From the NCBI RefSeq assembly GCF_000182565.1, contig NW_015971542.1, positions 1,346,873-1,410,872 of the forward strand: DNA of 64,000 nt, in the 5' to 3' direction. Source of the DNA: Spizellomyces punctatus DAOM BR117 (lineage: Eukaryota > Chytridiomycota > Chytridiomycetes > Spizellomycetales > Spizellomycetaceae). The notes beneath the pieces are model-generated. The model saw nothing but the letters and a program-made list of their open reading frames with translations, was not told where the DNA came from and ran no database searches. Shown in pieces: positions 23,242-33,868 of the stretch (its first letter is position 1; the number at the start of each line of letters is the position of its first letter). The position numbers and the translations under genes are program-made.

Positions 23242-25620
23242 TTACCGTACCAACACTGCTCCCATCCACGCCGTTGCTATCCCACTTAAACACAACATCC
23301 AAAATGACAGTCCCATAGATTTTGTCGACGCTGCCGAACTCGGTATGTGGAATGGATAAAACACATCATCAGGAAGTGGTTTAACCAAGCGCGGTGGAGC
23401 TGGGACAACCATTTCTGGCTGTTGTCGCACATAGACGAATGACACTGCCGATGAAATCCGGAATGGCTGGGTGGCACTTCCCAGTGAGAGACAGTCTGAT
23501 GGGTTTATGCAGCGGTAGGTGAAACTGCCTGTTGTATAGCGATACCGGGCGCCGATGATACTGGGTTGCGGAGAAGTGGTTGTGCCTGTATCTGCTACGA
23601 GGAAGTCGATGAAAATGCTTGTGAGGAGGTTGCTGCAAGTTACCCCGCCAACCGTTTGGGCCACCTTTGAGGTTTGACATTGTTAGAAGGAGTACCTTGC
23701 CCATAACCGTACAGAGCAAAGCATACCAAACTCGCCACAGTTGGCAGGGTCCCAAGGACTTCGATCCAGTCCCCCAAAACTGACCCATCGGCGTCCCCCA
23801 TCCTCCCAACATGCGTGACAGTCCGCAATGTCTCTAACTGCAAATTCTGAATTTGAGTACCAAGAGCCGCACATCCTGTTGTCAGATCCAGGAGATTAAG
23901 ATGCAACGTGCATCCACTGGATACGTCTGTGCCAAACGTTACGGGAACACGACTTGTTGCGTCCGTAGGTGTTCCGCAACTTATTAGATTTGAAGAGGCC
24001 GAATATATGTCTTTTGCAAGAGTCAAATGGGGACCTGCAGTTACTGTGTTGGAGTGGTTAAGGATAACATGTAAGGGCTTGGCAAAAAAAAAAAAAAAAA
24101 AAAAAAAATGATGCAAAACACAGAAATCGTAATGAAGGATATGAGGTGCCGGATAGCGTGCCAGTTAGCACTGGCTTCCCTACAATGTAACCCGGATTTC
24201 CTGACCGCGCGACTGGAGGTGTTGTAGCAGAGGTGGGCTATCCAATACGAAGCTAATTAGAAATTGCAGAAATATCGACAGGTTGCGTGGAAGGTCGGAC
24301 GTACCGTACTGAATGTGACGGCGAATCGTTGGAGTGCGCTCGTCTGATTCGCATCAATCGTGCCAATCATGATCTTCGCGCCAACTGTTCTAATCACGGC
24401 GCTCCCAGCAACTTCGTATACGACGTTGTATTGTACCTACACATTGATGTCAGCTCTAATTTTTCGATAGTGTACACCCGCAAGACTGCACCTCTGTAAC
24501 TCCGTTCAAGCATAAACCGCTGCTGTATGACGGAACGAGCGTGCAAGCTACCGATGCGCTGGTTGATGCGTCGTAGCACTGGGGTGTGATTGGTACTGTT
24601 GTTCCCGGGTTCGCTGGATCCTATTTAATAGTGATGGGTACATAGAACGACTGTCCGTAATATAAACGTCACCTACCGTGATGACGGTGTAGCGAGTGTA
24701 ATAAGCTGCATCGAAGGGTGTTGCAGCTGAACACTGTGTAATTCCCATTGGTCGAGCACACGTCGTTGATTGCGCAACGAGAAATTCTATGATGTTTGGT
24801 CAGACTGCGATCGGGATCCAATGCAGAGAAGAACCAGAAAGACTGACTAGCTGAATTGGCATCATCACAAAAATCATTCACTAACGCCGATGGCATTGGC
24901 ATGGGTGCGTTCAAGATGGGCGATCCACCGTACCGTACTTGAATGGAATCTCCGTACTTTTTACAAAGAGAGATTAGTCGTGTCGTGGATTAATACTGCA
25001 TGTCGACCACCTTACCTTGTACGGGGTTGTTGACAATGCATTCTCTGCGTCGGTTGATGTCTGCTGATACGTAAATGGAACACGCTGAAATATTTCTTGG
25101 AATGCAGCTGTATTGGTGTATGTCTGCGGATTTGGGTACGAGAACCCTTCGACGGGACCTGAATAGCATCAGCCAGATGCCTTGATTAATATCTCCTCTC
25201 CGCATGATCAAACCATTGCCGGTACCGACTATTATCTATGGCAATGCATAAAGCTCCCGAATCAGATCTGTCCACCAGCTGCGAAGGATCATTCACCGCC
25301 ACCAGAAACTGGGAACAAAAAGGCTCAGCGGCGGCTCCTGCTTCTGCTATTGCACCAGTCTCAGGTAGACATCCCCCGACAAAGTAGGCATCACGGTCGG
25401 CGGTGGTGCAGTCAGGATCGCAGCAACAATTGGGATCGCATAGGTTTGCGGTTTGATCACATATGCAACTCTCTGGATGCGTTAATCACATTTAGCTTTG
25501 TATCTTGCGTATGCGTATTTCACCAGTATGGGATTTAGTACCTTGTGCTGCAATGACATTAAATCTTATCAACCAGCCAAGCAGGTAAATTAAACTGCTT
25601 CGACTAGGCCGTAATCGCAT
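23242..25620 (-). CDS. TCTN: Tectonic-family ciliary transition-zone protein
   Basis: Secreted or membrane glycoprotein of the MKS transition-zone module that gates ciliary membrane proteins. Exon 1 encodes a signal peptide (MRLRPSRSSLIYLLGWLIRF) and splices at Q|ESCICDQ into a Cys-rich domain, CDQTANLCDPNCCCDPDCTT, which matches the CNCCCDPDC core of tectonics. Further exons contain LDPDRSLTKHHRISRC, a block near 23800-24050 with GCTLHLNLLDLTTGC, and a C-terminal domain with FIDFLVADTGTTTSPQPSII then RYRYTTGSFTY. The last exon ends with a hydrophobic segment (FWMLCLSGIATAWMGAVL) that can act as a C-terminal membrane anchor, as in TCTN2/TCTN3. Which paralogue class it belongs to cannot be decided by eye. 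Stop at 23242-23244. Several exon borders between 24110 and 25200 are approximate. Confidence 0.82.
24084..24108. repeat. 25-nt A homopolymer (T run on the tectonic coding strand)
   Basis: An uninterrupted run of 25 A on the plus strand. On the coding strand of tectonic it is a T run a few dozen bases upstream of a CAACACAG acceptor, so it lies in an intron and could serve as an extended polypyrimidine tract. Homopolymer length may be inexact in any assembly. Confidence 0.85.
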
Positions 25621-26192
25621 GGACGTATGTGCCCCCGTCATGACCGCAAGTTATAAGTTTGCAACGTTGAAGGTCGAGGACAAAAAGTTAACGCGGTGGA
25701 TAACGCGTACGCTGCGCCACAGGACGCGTAAGCGATCTGCGAGTTTTGTCCAGAGAATGTCGACGGTGCCTGCGTCCAAAAGGCAGTGCGCACGGCCCTC
25801 AAGTGAGGTTTATTCACAGTTTAGCATGCTTTTATTCAAGATCTGAGAATGAATGTCCATTCTGAAAAGTCCAAAAGACCTTGGCTAGAAACGAGGTTTC
25901 GTTCGCCAGGATGCCTAACGAACAGTCGACCAGAATGAACAAAAGCTTCTCAGTAAGCACATCTTCTCTGCTTGTTTGTTCGCTACCGCTCTTGAAAAGA
26001 AAGAGCCTTTCGTCAGAGTTCGCCAAGCCCATCACTAACGAGCGCTCAAACTACTCCCCGCCCCCCCCCCCCCAACCAGAAACCACGTGATTCAACAAGG
26101 GCTTAGCTTCGACCGCGGCTTGTTCGTCAAATCGTTCAAAGGCCCAAAGTTACTCTCTCCCAAGTAAAACTTCCTCCACGCACGACGGACGA
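25621..26192. other. Divergent intergenic region, tectonic / SEC66
   Basis: About 570 bp between two starts on opposite strands. It holds only short unassigned open frames and a 13-nt C run at 26061-26073. Presumed promoter and 5' UTR sequence for both genes. Confidence 0.4.
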
Positions 26193-27038
26193 ATGACCTC
26201 AACTTCTGCGGCATTCTGGTTTCCAGTACTATACGCTGTGGCGATAGGAGCCTTGTTCGCTGCCTTCATCAAATGGAATCGGGTAAAGCAAAAGGCTGCT
26301 GACCAAGGTACGATAGTAGGAAGATCCACCGTTATCCGGCATCATAGCTACTACCATGCTAAAGAGAATAAATTGTAGATGCTCAGTGGGACGGATACTT
26401 TCCAGAAAACACAGAAAAGATCATATATAATGAACTCGCTGAAATGCATTCTCCTGAAGATCCCGCCGGTTACAAGCTCTTGACAACCTCTCTAATGAAA
26501 CGAGCTCTCACGGACGTGAGGCGCATTTTAAAGATCCGAGAAGAGAAGCCTCCGCTTCAGCAGATGGTTCGTTCGGGTTTGATGGGAGAAGATTTGTTGG
26601 AAAAGCTGTTGAGGGCGGAGGCAGAGCTGGACGCCGAAGTTCAAGAGGTTGGTGAATGCGCCGCGTTTTGGTGCCTTCATCTGTACTTAGAGTCTCTTTT
26701 TTCAGGTCATGGAAGATGCAGAGCTATATAAACCAGGATGGAGCAAGACCATTTTCCAAGAAGCCACACAACTGGTCCAGATTCAGATGCAACGAGAACA
26801 AGCCTTAGAGGCCCAAAGGCTGGCGCAGGAACAGAGTCTTCGTGATGCAGGGATACCCGAAGATGAAACTGCAGAGACACCAGAAGACGATGGGTCGCCA
26901 AAAGAAACGGATGAGGAGCGCAGACAACGTATTGCAGATGAATTACTGCGGGAGGAAGAGGCAGAGAAGAAGAAGGCTGCCAAAGGTGCAAAAGGTGGAA
27001 CGCCAAGAGGCAGCAAGACGAAGCGGAAGTCTAAATAA
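26193..27038 (+). CDS. SEC66: ER translocation complex subunit SEC66 (Sec71)
   Basis: Fungal-specific subunit of the Sec62/63 complex, assisting post-translational protein import into the ER. Exon 1 encodes a short lumenal N-terminus and one membrane segment (FWFPVLYAVAIGALFAAFI) followed by a basic KWNRVKQK stop-transfer. The intron at 26309 joins Q|DAQWDGYFPENTEK to IIYNELAEM, then LLTTSLMKRALTDVRRILKI, REEKPPLQQMVRSGLMGEDL and LEKLLRAEAELDAEVQE, the core Sec66 block. A second intron near 26647 leads to VMEDAELYKPGWSKTIFQEA and a charged coiled-coil tail ending in KTKRKSK. The topology and the GLMGEDLLEKLLRAE-type block match yeast Sec66. The acidic and lysine-rich C-terminal tail (residues about 170-230) is longer than in yeast. 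Stop at 27036-27038. Confidence 0.85.
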
Positions 27039-27231
27039 TGTCATATTGTGAATATAGAGTTGAGAGGAGTCCTATTACCCGCCAAGAAGGGGATTTTCGT
27101 TTCTATGTTACAAGCATTGGGACAGAATGCGTGGGGCGTCGAGGAAAGACACCGACGTCAGCACGTAGAATGTGCTCTTTGTAATATATGGCCAAGCGGT
27201 GCAATCATACTCATCGGCCTCGTTGCTGCTG

Positions 27232-28360
27232 TCATGCACCACGTCTTCCTGATCCGTGTTCATTCCGGTTCGACTGGCTGTGGGGTACTGTTTCGCTTGT
27301 TGATAACATGAGCTTCTTGGCTAGTGTCTTCTTTTGAGCATGGGCTATAATGAGCTTATCGCGCATATCCCCGATGCGCTTCACATACTCGTTGCTGCAA
27401 CTGACGAGCTCCTACAAATTCCAGGAATTATAATCCTAGCCTACCCAGCGAACGTTTGAACACGGCATCGTTGACTTTACCTGAACGCTATCTCTGAGAG
27501 TATTCAGCACATCCTGCGGCACAGTGCCTTCCAGATCAATATCTTGATACAACGGATCATCCTGTTGTATCATCTGAGCGAAACGTGCAATCGTTTTGTT
27601 GAAATCCTGCTCTTTTTCAACCATGTTCATTGCGGTCTGTGAGAGTACTTTAAGGTGGCGGTTCCGAAGTGTGTGGAGGACTGATGATACACGGGCGGCG
27701 TCTGTTGGGGTGTCGGGAAGTGACCAGATCTCTGTGTATTGATGAGCAGGCGGCGTAAGGACCAATGTTTCCAATGAATTGACCATTCGACCTTCGTACA
27801 AAAACTAACCGTCAATATTGATTCCTGCATATGGATCGTCTTCGTCCTTTCTTCGTCTTCCTTTTCGCATGATTGCCCTTCGCTTTCCGATATGCGCAAA
27901 CTATGACCCAGCATCCAACATAAGAAACTTGTAATCACACTAGTAGCAAATGCGACTCGCACCTCATAGTCCTCATCGATCGCATGTAGACTCCAAAGTG
28001 TGGGCTTGGTAGGCAGCACTGGTGGTTGTTCGATACTTCGCTTGAGCTTGTTGCCGCGGTTGAAAGGGCGATAGCTTCGCGCGCCATGTAGATCAGGAGC
28101 GCCCATCGATGCGTCAGAATCATCTGTAACATGATATAATCAGAGTTAGCATCGCAAGACAAGTGCAGTAGGAGGGAACGACGCGGCTGACAGTGGAACA
28201 TTACATTGTGCAAGAATGTCGTCGGCTGAGACACCCGAGAACGATCTGAGGAGCAGGAAGGGAACAATGCATAAGTAATATGCTCACAGCATGATAATTT
28301 GCCGCCATGTCTGTTCTCCTCCTCCAGTCCAACAAGACTTCTGGACGGACAAGGCCACAT
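27232..28360 (-). CDS. RXT2: RXT2-like subunit of the Rpd3L histone deacetylase complex
   Basis: Carries the RXT2 N-terminal domain: SYRPFNRGNKLKRSIEQPP (the NRGNKLK hallmark), then RRRKDEDDPYAGINID. A 78-nt intron with a GTTAGT donor joins INID to EIWSLPDTPTDAARVSSVLH, followed by TLRNRHLKVLSQTAMNMVEK, IARFAQMIQQDDPLYQDID and a last exon with ELVSCSNEYVKRIGDMRDKL ending HGSGRRGA. Phase continuity across these exons is good. The 5' exon is tentative: a start at 28360 (MWPCPSRSLVG) is phase-compatible through SDDILAQ-YDDSDASMGAP, while the nearby ATG at 28309 is not. It acts in nuclear transcriptional repression by family. Stop at 27232-27234, convergent with SEC66 across about 190 bp. Confidence 0.72.
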
Positions 28361-28742
28361 GACAAAATTCCTGCGCGCTGTTCAGCACAAACTTCACCCA
28401 CGTTTGCAACGGCTCTTCCTTCATTCTGAACGCTATTCCAGTGCCAGTTTGGTTCTCTACGCGCAGTTAATCCTCCAATGTGACTGCCTCTCTGGTTCGG
28501 CCGCTGCTTTCCTTTTGCCGTGCTTTTCTGATTTGCTGATTTGCTTTCAACTTTGTGATTGGAAACCCGTTCAAAAACGAGAGCGGAAATCCCATAAACC
28601 TCTCGTTCCATCACGTGCCCAAGCTTGTCAAATTACGCAATCTGTTCAAGGTCCGCATTGCTCGTCGTTTTTGTTGGCGGAATTTCCTGCGATTGCAGCG
28701 ACGGCCGGCTTCCGCAAAGCGTTGCCCTCTACAGCGCTTCTA

Positions 28743-30746
28743 ATGGCCGACAATCTCACGGCATTTTCCTGGCTTTCGCTCATAGTATTTGCCATCGTTA
28801 TTTTCTTTTGCATTCATCCCTTGCGAGTTCCAATACCATTCACACATGGCCGGTTCGGCGTCTCCCATATTTGGCTGGATATAGCCACCGCCCCGATCGT
28901 TGGAATATTGGTACTGCTAGCAACCACGAGTATCAATGGCCTTGTGCTTCGTGACGGGATTGTGGGTTCCGAGCACGGCATCCAACCCTATTCTGTAGTT
29001 TTACTCATATTCGCGCTAGGTGATTACAATATTGGTTCGACTTGAAATTGGCATGGCAAGCTGATGGCGTTTTACTCTTTGTCTTGTAGCGTACATATGT
29101 ATCTCTATCGATGTAACTGGCTTTTTCGAATATGTGGCATTCCAGGTTACCAAGCGTGGGGGCTCATCGGGACATCGATTGTTCCTCTATTTATTTCTTC
29201 TCAGTACTATCATGACCATTTTCACTTCGAATGACGTTGTCGTCTTGACTATTACCCCAATAGTGTGTTATTTGACACAGGAGACAAAAGTAAGTGTCTG
29301 ATTAACGGCGTCGTTGACACTTCACCAATTTCAACTATCTGGGTTGTCATTCTCTCCACACAGACGGATCCAAAGGCTTATTTGGTGTCTACCTTTATCG
29401 TTTGCAATATAGCGTCTCTAGCATTATACATTGGCAACCCAACGAACATCATTGTGGCGCAAGCATTCCGCATCAATTTTATTCAGTACTCTGCGTGGAT
29501 GGGTCTCCCAACATTGTTAGCTGTCGGTCTCGCCTATCTTATGTGTTTCGTAGTTCTGCGCTCGCATATTCCCGTAAATATTCCCTCTCCGCCACCGGAG
29601 GCCGAAGAGCGTTATCAAATTCGAGACAGATGGGGAGCATTTATCGGCTGTGCAGTACTCTTGGCTTGTCTACTTGGTTTGATGATTGTACCCATCTTCG
29701 CGGATGTACCAGTGTGGATGTTGACTTTGCCCTTTGGGGCGATCATGATTGGGAAAGATATGATTATGGACCTTACCAGAAACTGCCGGCCGCAAAAGAC
29801 GGAGCACGAAAATATTGAATTGGGGAGCGGAGGAACGTCAGAAGTCAGAATGTTGCGGAGAGAGTCTTCCAATGAGCAGAATGTATCCCTGTCGTCTGAA
29901 TCCGTGGAAAACAAAGAATGTCTAATTGAAAGCAAAGATGCTAGTGCGGAAGACAACATTTCAGTGGAGATGAATGGAACACATTCGGGACCAACGAATT
30001 CGGTACGCACGGAGCGTAACAGCGTCGCCTCCGCATCCTCTCGTGTCCCAGCGCCATCAAGGTCACGCCTCGGATCTAGACAGGGGTCTTCGTTGGCGGA
30101 AGTGGAATCCTGTGATGGTTCGGATCTGTTAGTCGAGGAGACCCGAAAGAAGTCATCGATTGTCAGCCGAATGAGCGCGTGGAGTAACGCTCTACCGACT
30201 GTATATCACGTAACCGTAAGGCTCCCGTGGAAATTGATACCATTTGCACTGGGGATGTTTATTCTTTGTGAATCTCTCGCAGCGAATGGATGGACTTCTC
30301 TCTTGGCGAAAGGGATGGCACATCTAAGCGTTGGTGGTCATATGATTCCTATGGTGTTCTTTACGGGCCTTGTCACCACCGTCGCTTGCAGCGTGCTGAA
30401 TAATCTTCCCATGACGATTCTCTTTGCGCGAGTATTCTCTCATCCGGACTTTGATGCGACGATGCTCTCTATTATAGGCTCATCAGAAGCAGACTCGGCA
30501 AGAGTCGTGTACGCTTTGCGAAGAGGAGGCATGTTTGCGTTAATAATCGGCTCGAATTTCGGGGGAAATCTAACATACCTCGGTGCGCTGGCTGGCCTAA
30601 TGTGGGATGACCTGCTGCGGAAACGAGGAATGGGAATAAAGCAGACGCAGTTCTTCATTTGGTGCATTATCATTATGCCCGTTGTGCTCTTCGGAGCATT
30701 AGCTGTCTTGGTCGCAGAGTTTGCAGTGGAGGGATATTATATGTAG
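28743..30746 (+). CDS. ArsB/NhaD-type ion transporter permease
   Basis: Polytopic membrane protein of the ArsB/NhaD (ion transporter) superfamily; characterised members move arsenite, Na+/H+ or organic anions. Three exons: exon 1 from ATG 28743 (MADNLTAFSWLSLIVFAIVI); a second with CISIDVTGFFEYVAFQVTKR and the hallmark TIFTSNDVVVLTITPIV; a long third with TFIVCNIASLALYIGNPTNI, then VAQAF. The NDVVVLTITP and IGNPTNI signatures, and the later NNLPMTILFARVF with SNFGGNLTYLGALAGLMW, are characteristic of ArsB permeases in their two inverted halves. Between the halves (about 29780-30210) lies a roughly 140-residue hydrophilic Ser/Glu-rich loop, probably cytosolic. No ArsA ATPase or arsenic regulator is next to it, so the substrate is undetermined. 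Stop at 30744-30746. Confidence 0.82.
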
Positions 30747-31140
30747 AAGATCACCGACGCAGAGGTCCACGTATTGACTCTAAGAGCGATTCATAGATGT
30801 ATTGTACATTATGTCCTTTTCTTCCTATTTATATGAATTACATGCTTCATTGTCGAATGACAGAGAGCCAAAGAGCTTTAGAGTATACCAGCTGGATGTG
30901 AGAAGCGCGGCATTCATGCGAAAGAGCATGTGCGGGAGATGCAGGAAACAGTATCCAAAGACGATTTCCAAAGGACATGGACAAAAGGAAAAAAATATTC
31001 TACGGAATAGTGGACTGCATTTATTACTTATGTGCTGACTCGTCATGACACCGAAGCTTCCAGGATTAAGCTAAAAAGCATCTCATTTGATCCATGCGTC
31101 ATCTTTTAAGTTCCATATCTTTTGGGACACATACATACAT
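30747..31140. other. Intergenic region without a recognised gene
   Basis: About 390 bp of 3' flank of the permease and 5' flank of a small UBA/CUE-like gene. Open frames of up to 78 codons on both strands have no family resemblance. Nothing else seen. Confidence 0.35.
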
Positions 31141-31550
31141 ATGAACCGGCAAAGCATAATGGATCGTCGTCAAGCCATTCAACTGAATTTGACTCCAGAG
31201 GAGCAGCAAGACGTAATGGCGAGGAAACATAGGATATATAGCCGGCAAAGCCTGTATTTCTCATATTGCAATTTGACAGGCAGCCATGCAGTCAGCTTTG
31301 CAGCAAGTTACGATAAGGCGGATGCGGGCAGAGTTCCCGCTGCTGCGTCAAGACAGGATGGAGGATTATCTCGAATCGGTGGGTTGGGACGTTGAACGTG
31401 CTAGGGTAAAGCTAAAGAATCGAACGCTTCGTTGCATATAAGATTAAGCGAATCAAAACATATAGGTACGATCTCGAAGAGGGACTCGCATTGTCGAAGA
31501 TTGGCTCCGTTTATAAGCTTATCGTCCGAGGGAGGGGTGAGTTTGCGTAA
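31141..31550 (+). CDS. Small protein with a UBA/CUE-like helical segment, unknown
   Basis: Three exons join cleanly. Exon 1 starts at ATG 31141 and ends LNLTPEEQQD. A 67-nt intron (GTAATG to GACAG, phase 0) leads to AAMQSALQQVTIRRMRAEFP, LLRQDRMEDYLESVGWDVER. A third exon gives YDLEEGLALSKIGSVYKLIV and a stop at 31548-31550. The pattern of a leading hydrophobic FPLL, acidic residues, and VGWDVERARYDLEEG resembles a UBA or CUE ubiquitin-binding fold, but this is a visual impression, not a family assignment. A GTGAGT just before the stop could be a donor to a further exon. An in-frame ATG at 31159 is an alternative start. Confidence 0.5.
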
Positions 31551-32380
31551 TGAGGATGTTTTTTAACACATATTGTGTGCTTATCATTTCTCTCAAGGAT
31601 GAGGTAGAGACAAGGCGGGAGCGGTAGGGTCGGGAGGTAGGGGCCGCTCCATCGGGAGCTGGGGGTTGGGATAAGTGCATATTTGCTTTTGGTTATTGGA
31701 TGAACACACTCAAAAGTATGGTAAAGCTTACAATACAAAGACATTGCTCAAAATATTGCATTTCACTGTCGTTCTGTGCCTTGTCATCATTCTGAAGACA
31801 TCTTTGGTTCAGTCTTGCACAGTCTTTTCATCTCGTCCCAGCATGCTGAATGGTATGCGCAGAATCGTTAGACCAATGAACCTCGCTATGTAGTCAAGTT
31901 CGTCCGGGTATACCTTCAGCGACAAAGAACTAAAGAACTACCAAGCGGCTGACGGCCGTACCATTACGATGTATACCTGCAAGACTTTTAATTTGGGGCC
32001 GGTAAAATCCTTATCGGAGATTGCGGAAGTGACCAAGGTACTGTTAGTGTGAAAACATGTTTTGTCACCGTGAATTTCGTTCAGATTCCAGTGAGGGACA
32101 TGATAGGTTGTCACTTTCACATTTTCCAATGAAACCTTCATCCAGATCTGATTGTTTCCAACAGCAGGCCAAGTATGTTTGATGCCGCATGTAAGTATTA
32201 AATTGTGTTTAAATGCTGTGAATTGCTATAAACAGAAGCAGCCGGTTGCTCCCTATCTCCACCTTCATGGCCGAGTATCACTGTGTTCCTATACATGTTG
32301 CCAGTAGGAAGGGCCATTAGGGACAGTGAGAGGCCCCATCCACAGGAAGCCAAGGGACGCCTAAAGCGACAGCACTTTCA
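31551..32380. other. 830-bp region without a confident gene
   Basis: A minus-strand open frame (32141-31938, ending MVRPSAAW) begins with MKVSLENVKVTTYHVPHWNL and could be an exon of a secreted or beta-rich protein, but no partner exons or start were found. Plus-strand frames here are short. Treated as unassigned, possibly including 3' UTRs of flanking genes. Confidence 0.3.
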
Positions 32381-32767
32381 TTATGCATCATCCATGACTG
32401 ATACAGTCCCCAGTGTTCGCAAAAGCCCTGCACTGGCAGTTAAGCTTGCAACAAGTCTTGACGGTATCTGCAAAAGCGCACGTACGTGTGTTAGCAACAA
32501 TGCCCTTGTTTACCCATAGCCAGCGGGACGTACCAGTTCGCTTGCTTGTCTTGTTTGGACCTGTGATAGCGGCTTAAAACTTGAGGACGGCGTGGGTGCA
32601 CTTGCGGAAGACTTCGTCGGACCAGAAAATGGGAAGGTAGAGGAAAATGGACAGGCTGAGGCTTGCTGCAATGGAGACGCGGAAGCGAACTTGGAGCTTG
32701 AAAGCCCAGCACGACGAGAGCAGGTCGCCGCTGTTCGGAGAGTTCGCGACGTGAAGGAGAAGGTCAT
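32381..32767 (-). CDS. Small mitochondrial-presequence protein, unknown
   Basis: Exon 1 from ATG 32767 encodes MTFSFTSRTLRTAATCSRRA and continues rich in Ser, Ala, Pro, Phe and Arg without acidic residues for about 60 positions, a strong mitochondrial presequence profile. A phase-0 intron (donor GTACGTCCC, acceptor GCTTTTGCAG) joins RQASEL to IPSRLVASLTASAGLLRTLG and the terminus TVSVMDDA; the stop is at 32381-32383. The splice sites are canonical and the joined protein is about 100 residues. The overall plan (long presequence, tiny hydrophobic end) is like several tiny mitochondrial proteins of eukaryotes, but no family could be assigned. The unspliced frame would end PAGYG and is considered less likely. 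Confidence 0.5.
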
Positions 32768-33017
32768 GTTGGGGGGGATGGAATTGGGAAATGCCCAACG
32801 TCTCGGCAGAGGTTGAGCGATCTTGTTGCTATGGCAACATTGGCAAGCGATGAAGTAGCGCAGTCTTTGCGAGTTTGCTGGCAACAACTTTCGAGATCAA
32901 GTTTTTGGCAAGTGAGCCTTTGCAAGCCAGTCCATCTTCCGACGTACGTTTGTCAAGCAAAGCAACCTGTTTATTGCACCCATTACCCGCGCAATCCTCG
33001 CCTGAAAACGCATCACC

Positions 33018-33562
33018 ATGGCCTTAGCTGCGAAAGCCCGCGCTAACGGTACGTTCCAACGCTAGATTACTGGGGTTACACTCGTTGTGCTCACTTCTGT
33101 TCCTTTCATAGTTCGTCTCCCCCCTGAAGTGAACAGGGTGCTGTTTGTGCGCAATCTTCCTTTCAAAATTACCGCTGAGGATTTATACGATTTATTTGTA
33201 AGTCGCAGCTTCTCTCTGTCGAGGAGCAAACGTATTCATTTTTGTCTTGGTAGGGAAAATATGGATCCATTCGACAAATACGGATAGGAACCGCTACAGA
33301 CACAAAAGGAACAGCATTTGTTGGTATGTGGACACTGTCTCCTAGTCGTAAGTGGCATTTTCTGATATTACATTTCCAACCAGTTTACGACGACATATTC
33401 GACGCCAAAGCCGCCTGCGATCATCTAAGTGGATTTAACATTATGGGTCGATACTTGATTGTATTATATTACTCCACCGCGAAGGCAACGAAAAAGAAAG
33501 ACCTGGACAAAAAAGAGGCGGATATAAGTGCAATGAAGCAAAAGTATGGAATGGATGAGTAG
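33018..33562 (+). CDS. SF3B6: Splicing factor 3B subunit 6 (SF3b p14)
   Basis: U2 snRNP SF3b subunit that contacts the pre-mRNA branch adenosine. Small RRM protein. Exon 1 gives [10 protein letters not shown]; splicing joins to [20 protein letters not shown] (RNP2), TAEDLYDLF, then a third exon [20 protein letters not shown], and the last exon with [20 protein letters not shown] (RNP1 region) and [13 protein letters not shown] followed by a lysine-rich tail ending KYGMDE. This matches human p14 block by block, including the N-terminal RLPPEVNR and the [13 protein letters not shown] motif. Three introns of about 60-70 nt each. Length about 120 residues as expected. Stop at 33560-33562. Confidence 0.95.
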
Positions 33563-33868
33563 AGATTACTTGTGCGGTGCTGGGAAGTGTACAGTTTCTT
33601 TTTTTTTGCAGGCAATTGTATAGATTTTATATATATATTTTCTTTTGTTGGAGGTTGGAGGCAGGTCATGGATTAGACATTTTGAGTGCTACTTCGTTTC
33701 TGATAACATGGAGTTGCCGTCATGTTTTCCTGCATCAGAGATTCGGGTCAGGATGACCGGACATCGAAATCTGCGTCCACATCTTTGCGGATTTACAGGT
33801 TGTGCGATTGATACTTCTAAATGCTAACTGTATGTAGAATAAGCTTATCTATGGACATTGATTGATCT
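33563..33868. other. Convergent intergenic region, SF3B6 / HEM25
   Basis: About 306 bp of AT-rich 3' flanks between two stop codons facing each other, with a TATATATA stretch near 33631. It presumably contains both polyadenylation regions. No gene seen. Confidence 0.45.

Noticed and set aside
27700-27830. In-frame TAG in the RXT2 gene just after INID, suggesting a broken gene or an 18-nt intron
   Set aside because: A normal 78-nt intron starting at the same GTTAGT donor and ending at ATACACAG removes the stop and joins INID to EIWSLPDTP in phase, restoring the expected conserved block.
31938-32141. Minus-strand 67-codon frame ending MVRPSAAW as a gene
   Set aside because: It has a plausible-looking composition, but no start context, partner exons or family match; left as unassigned sequence.
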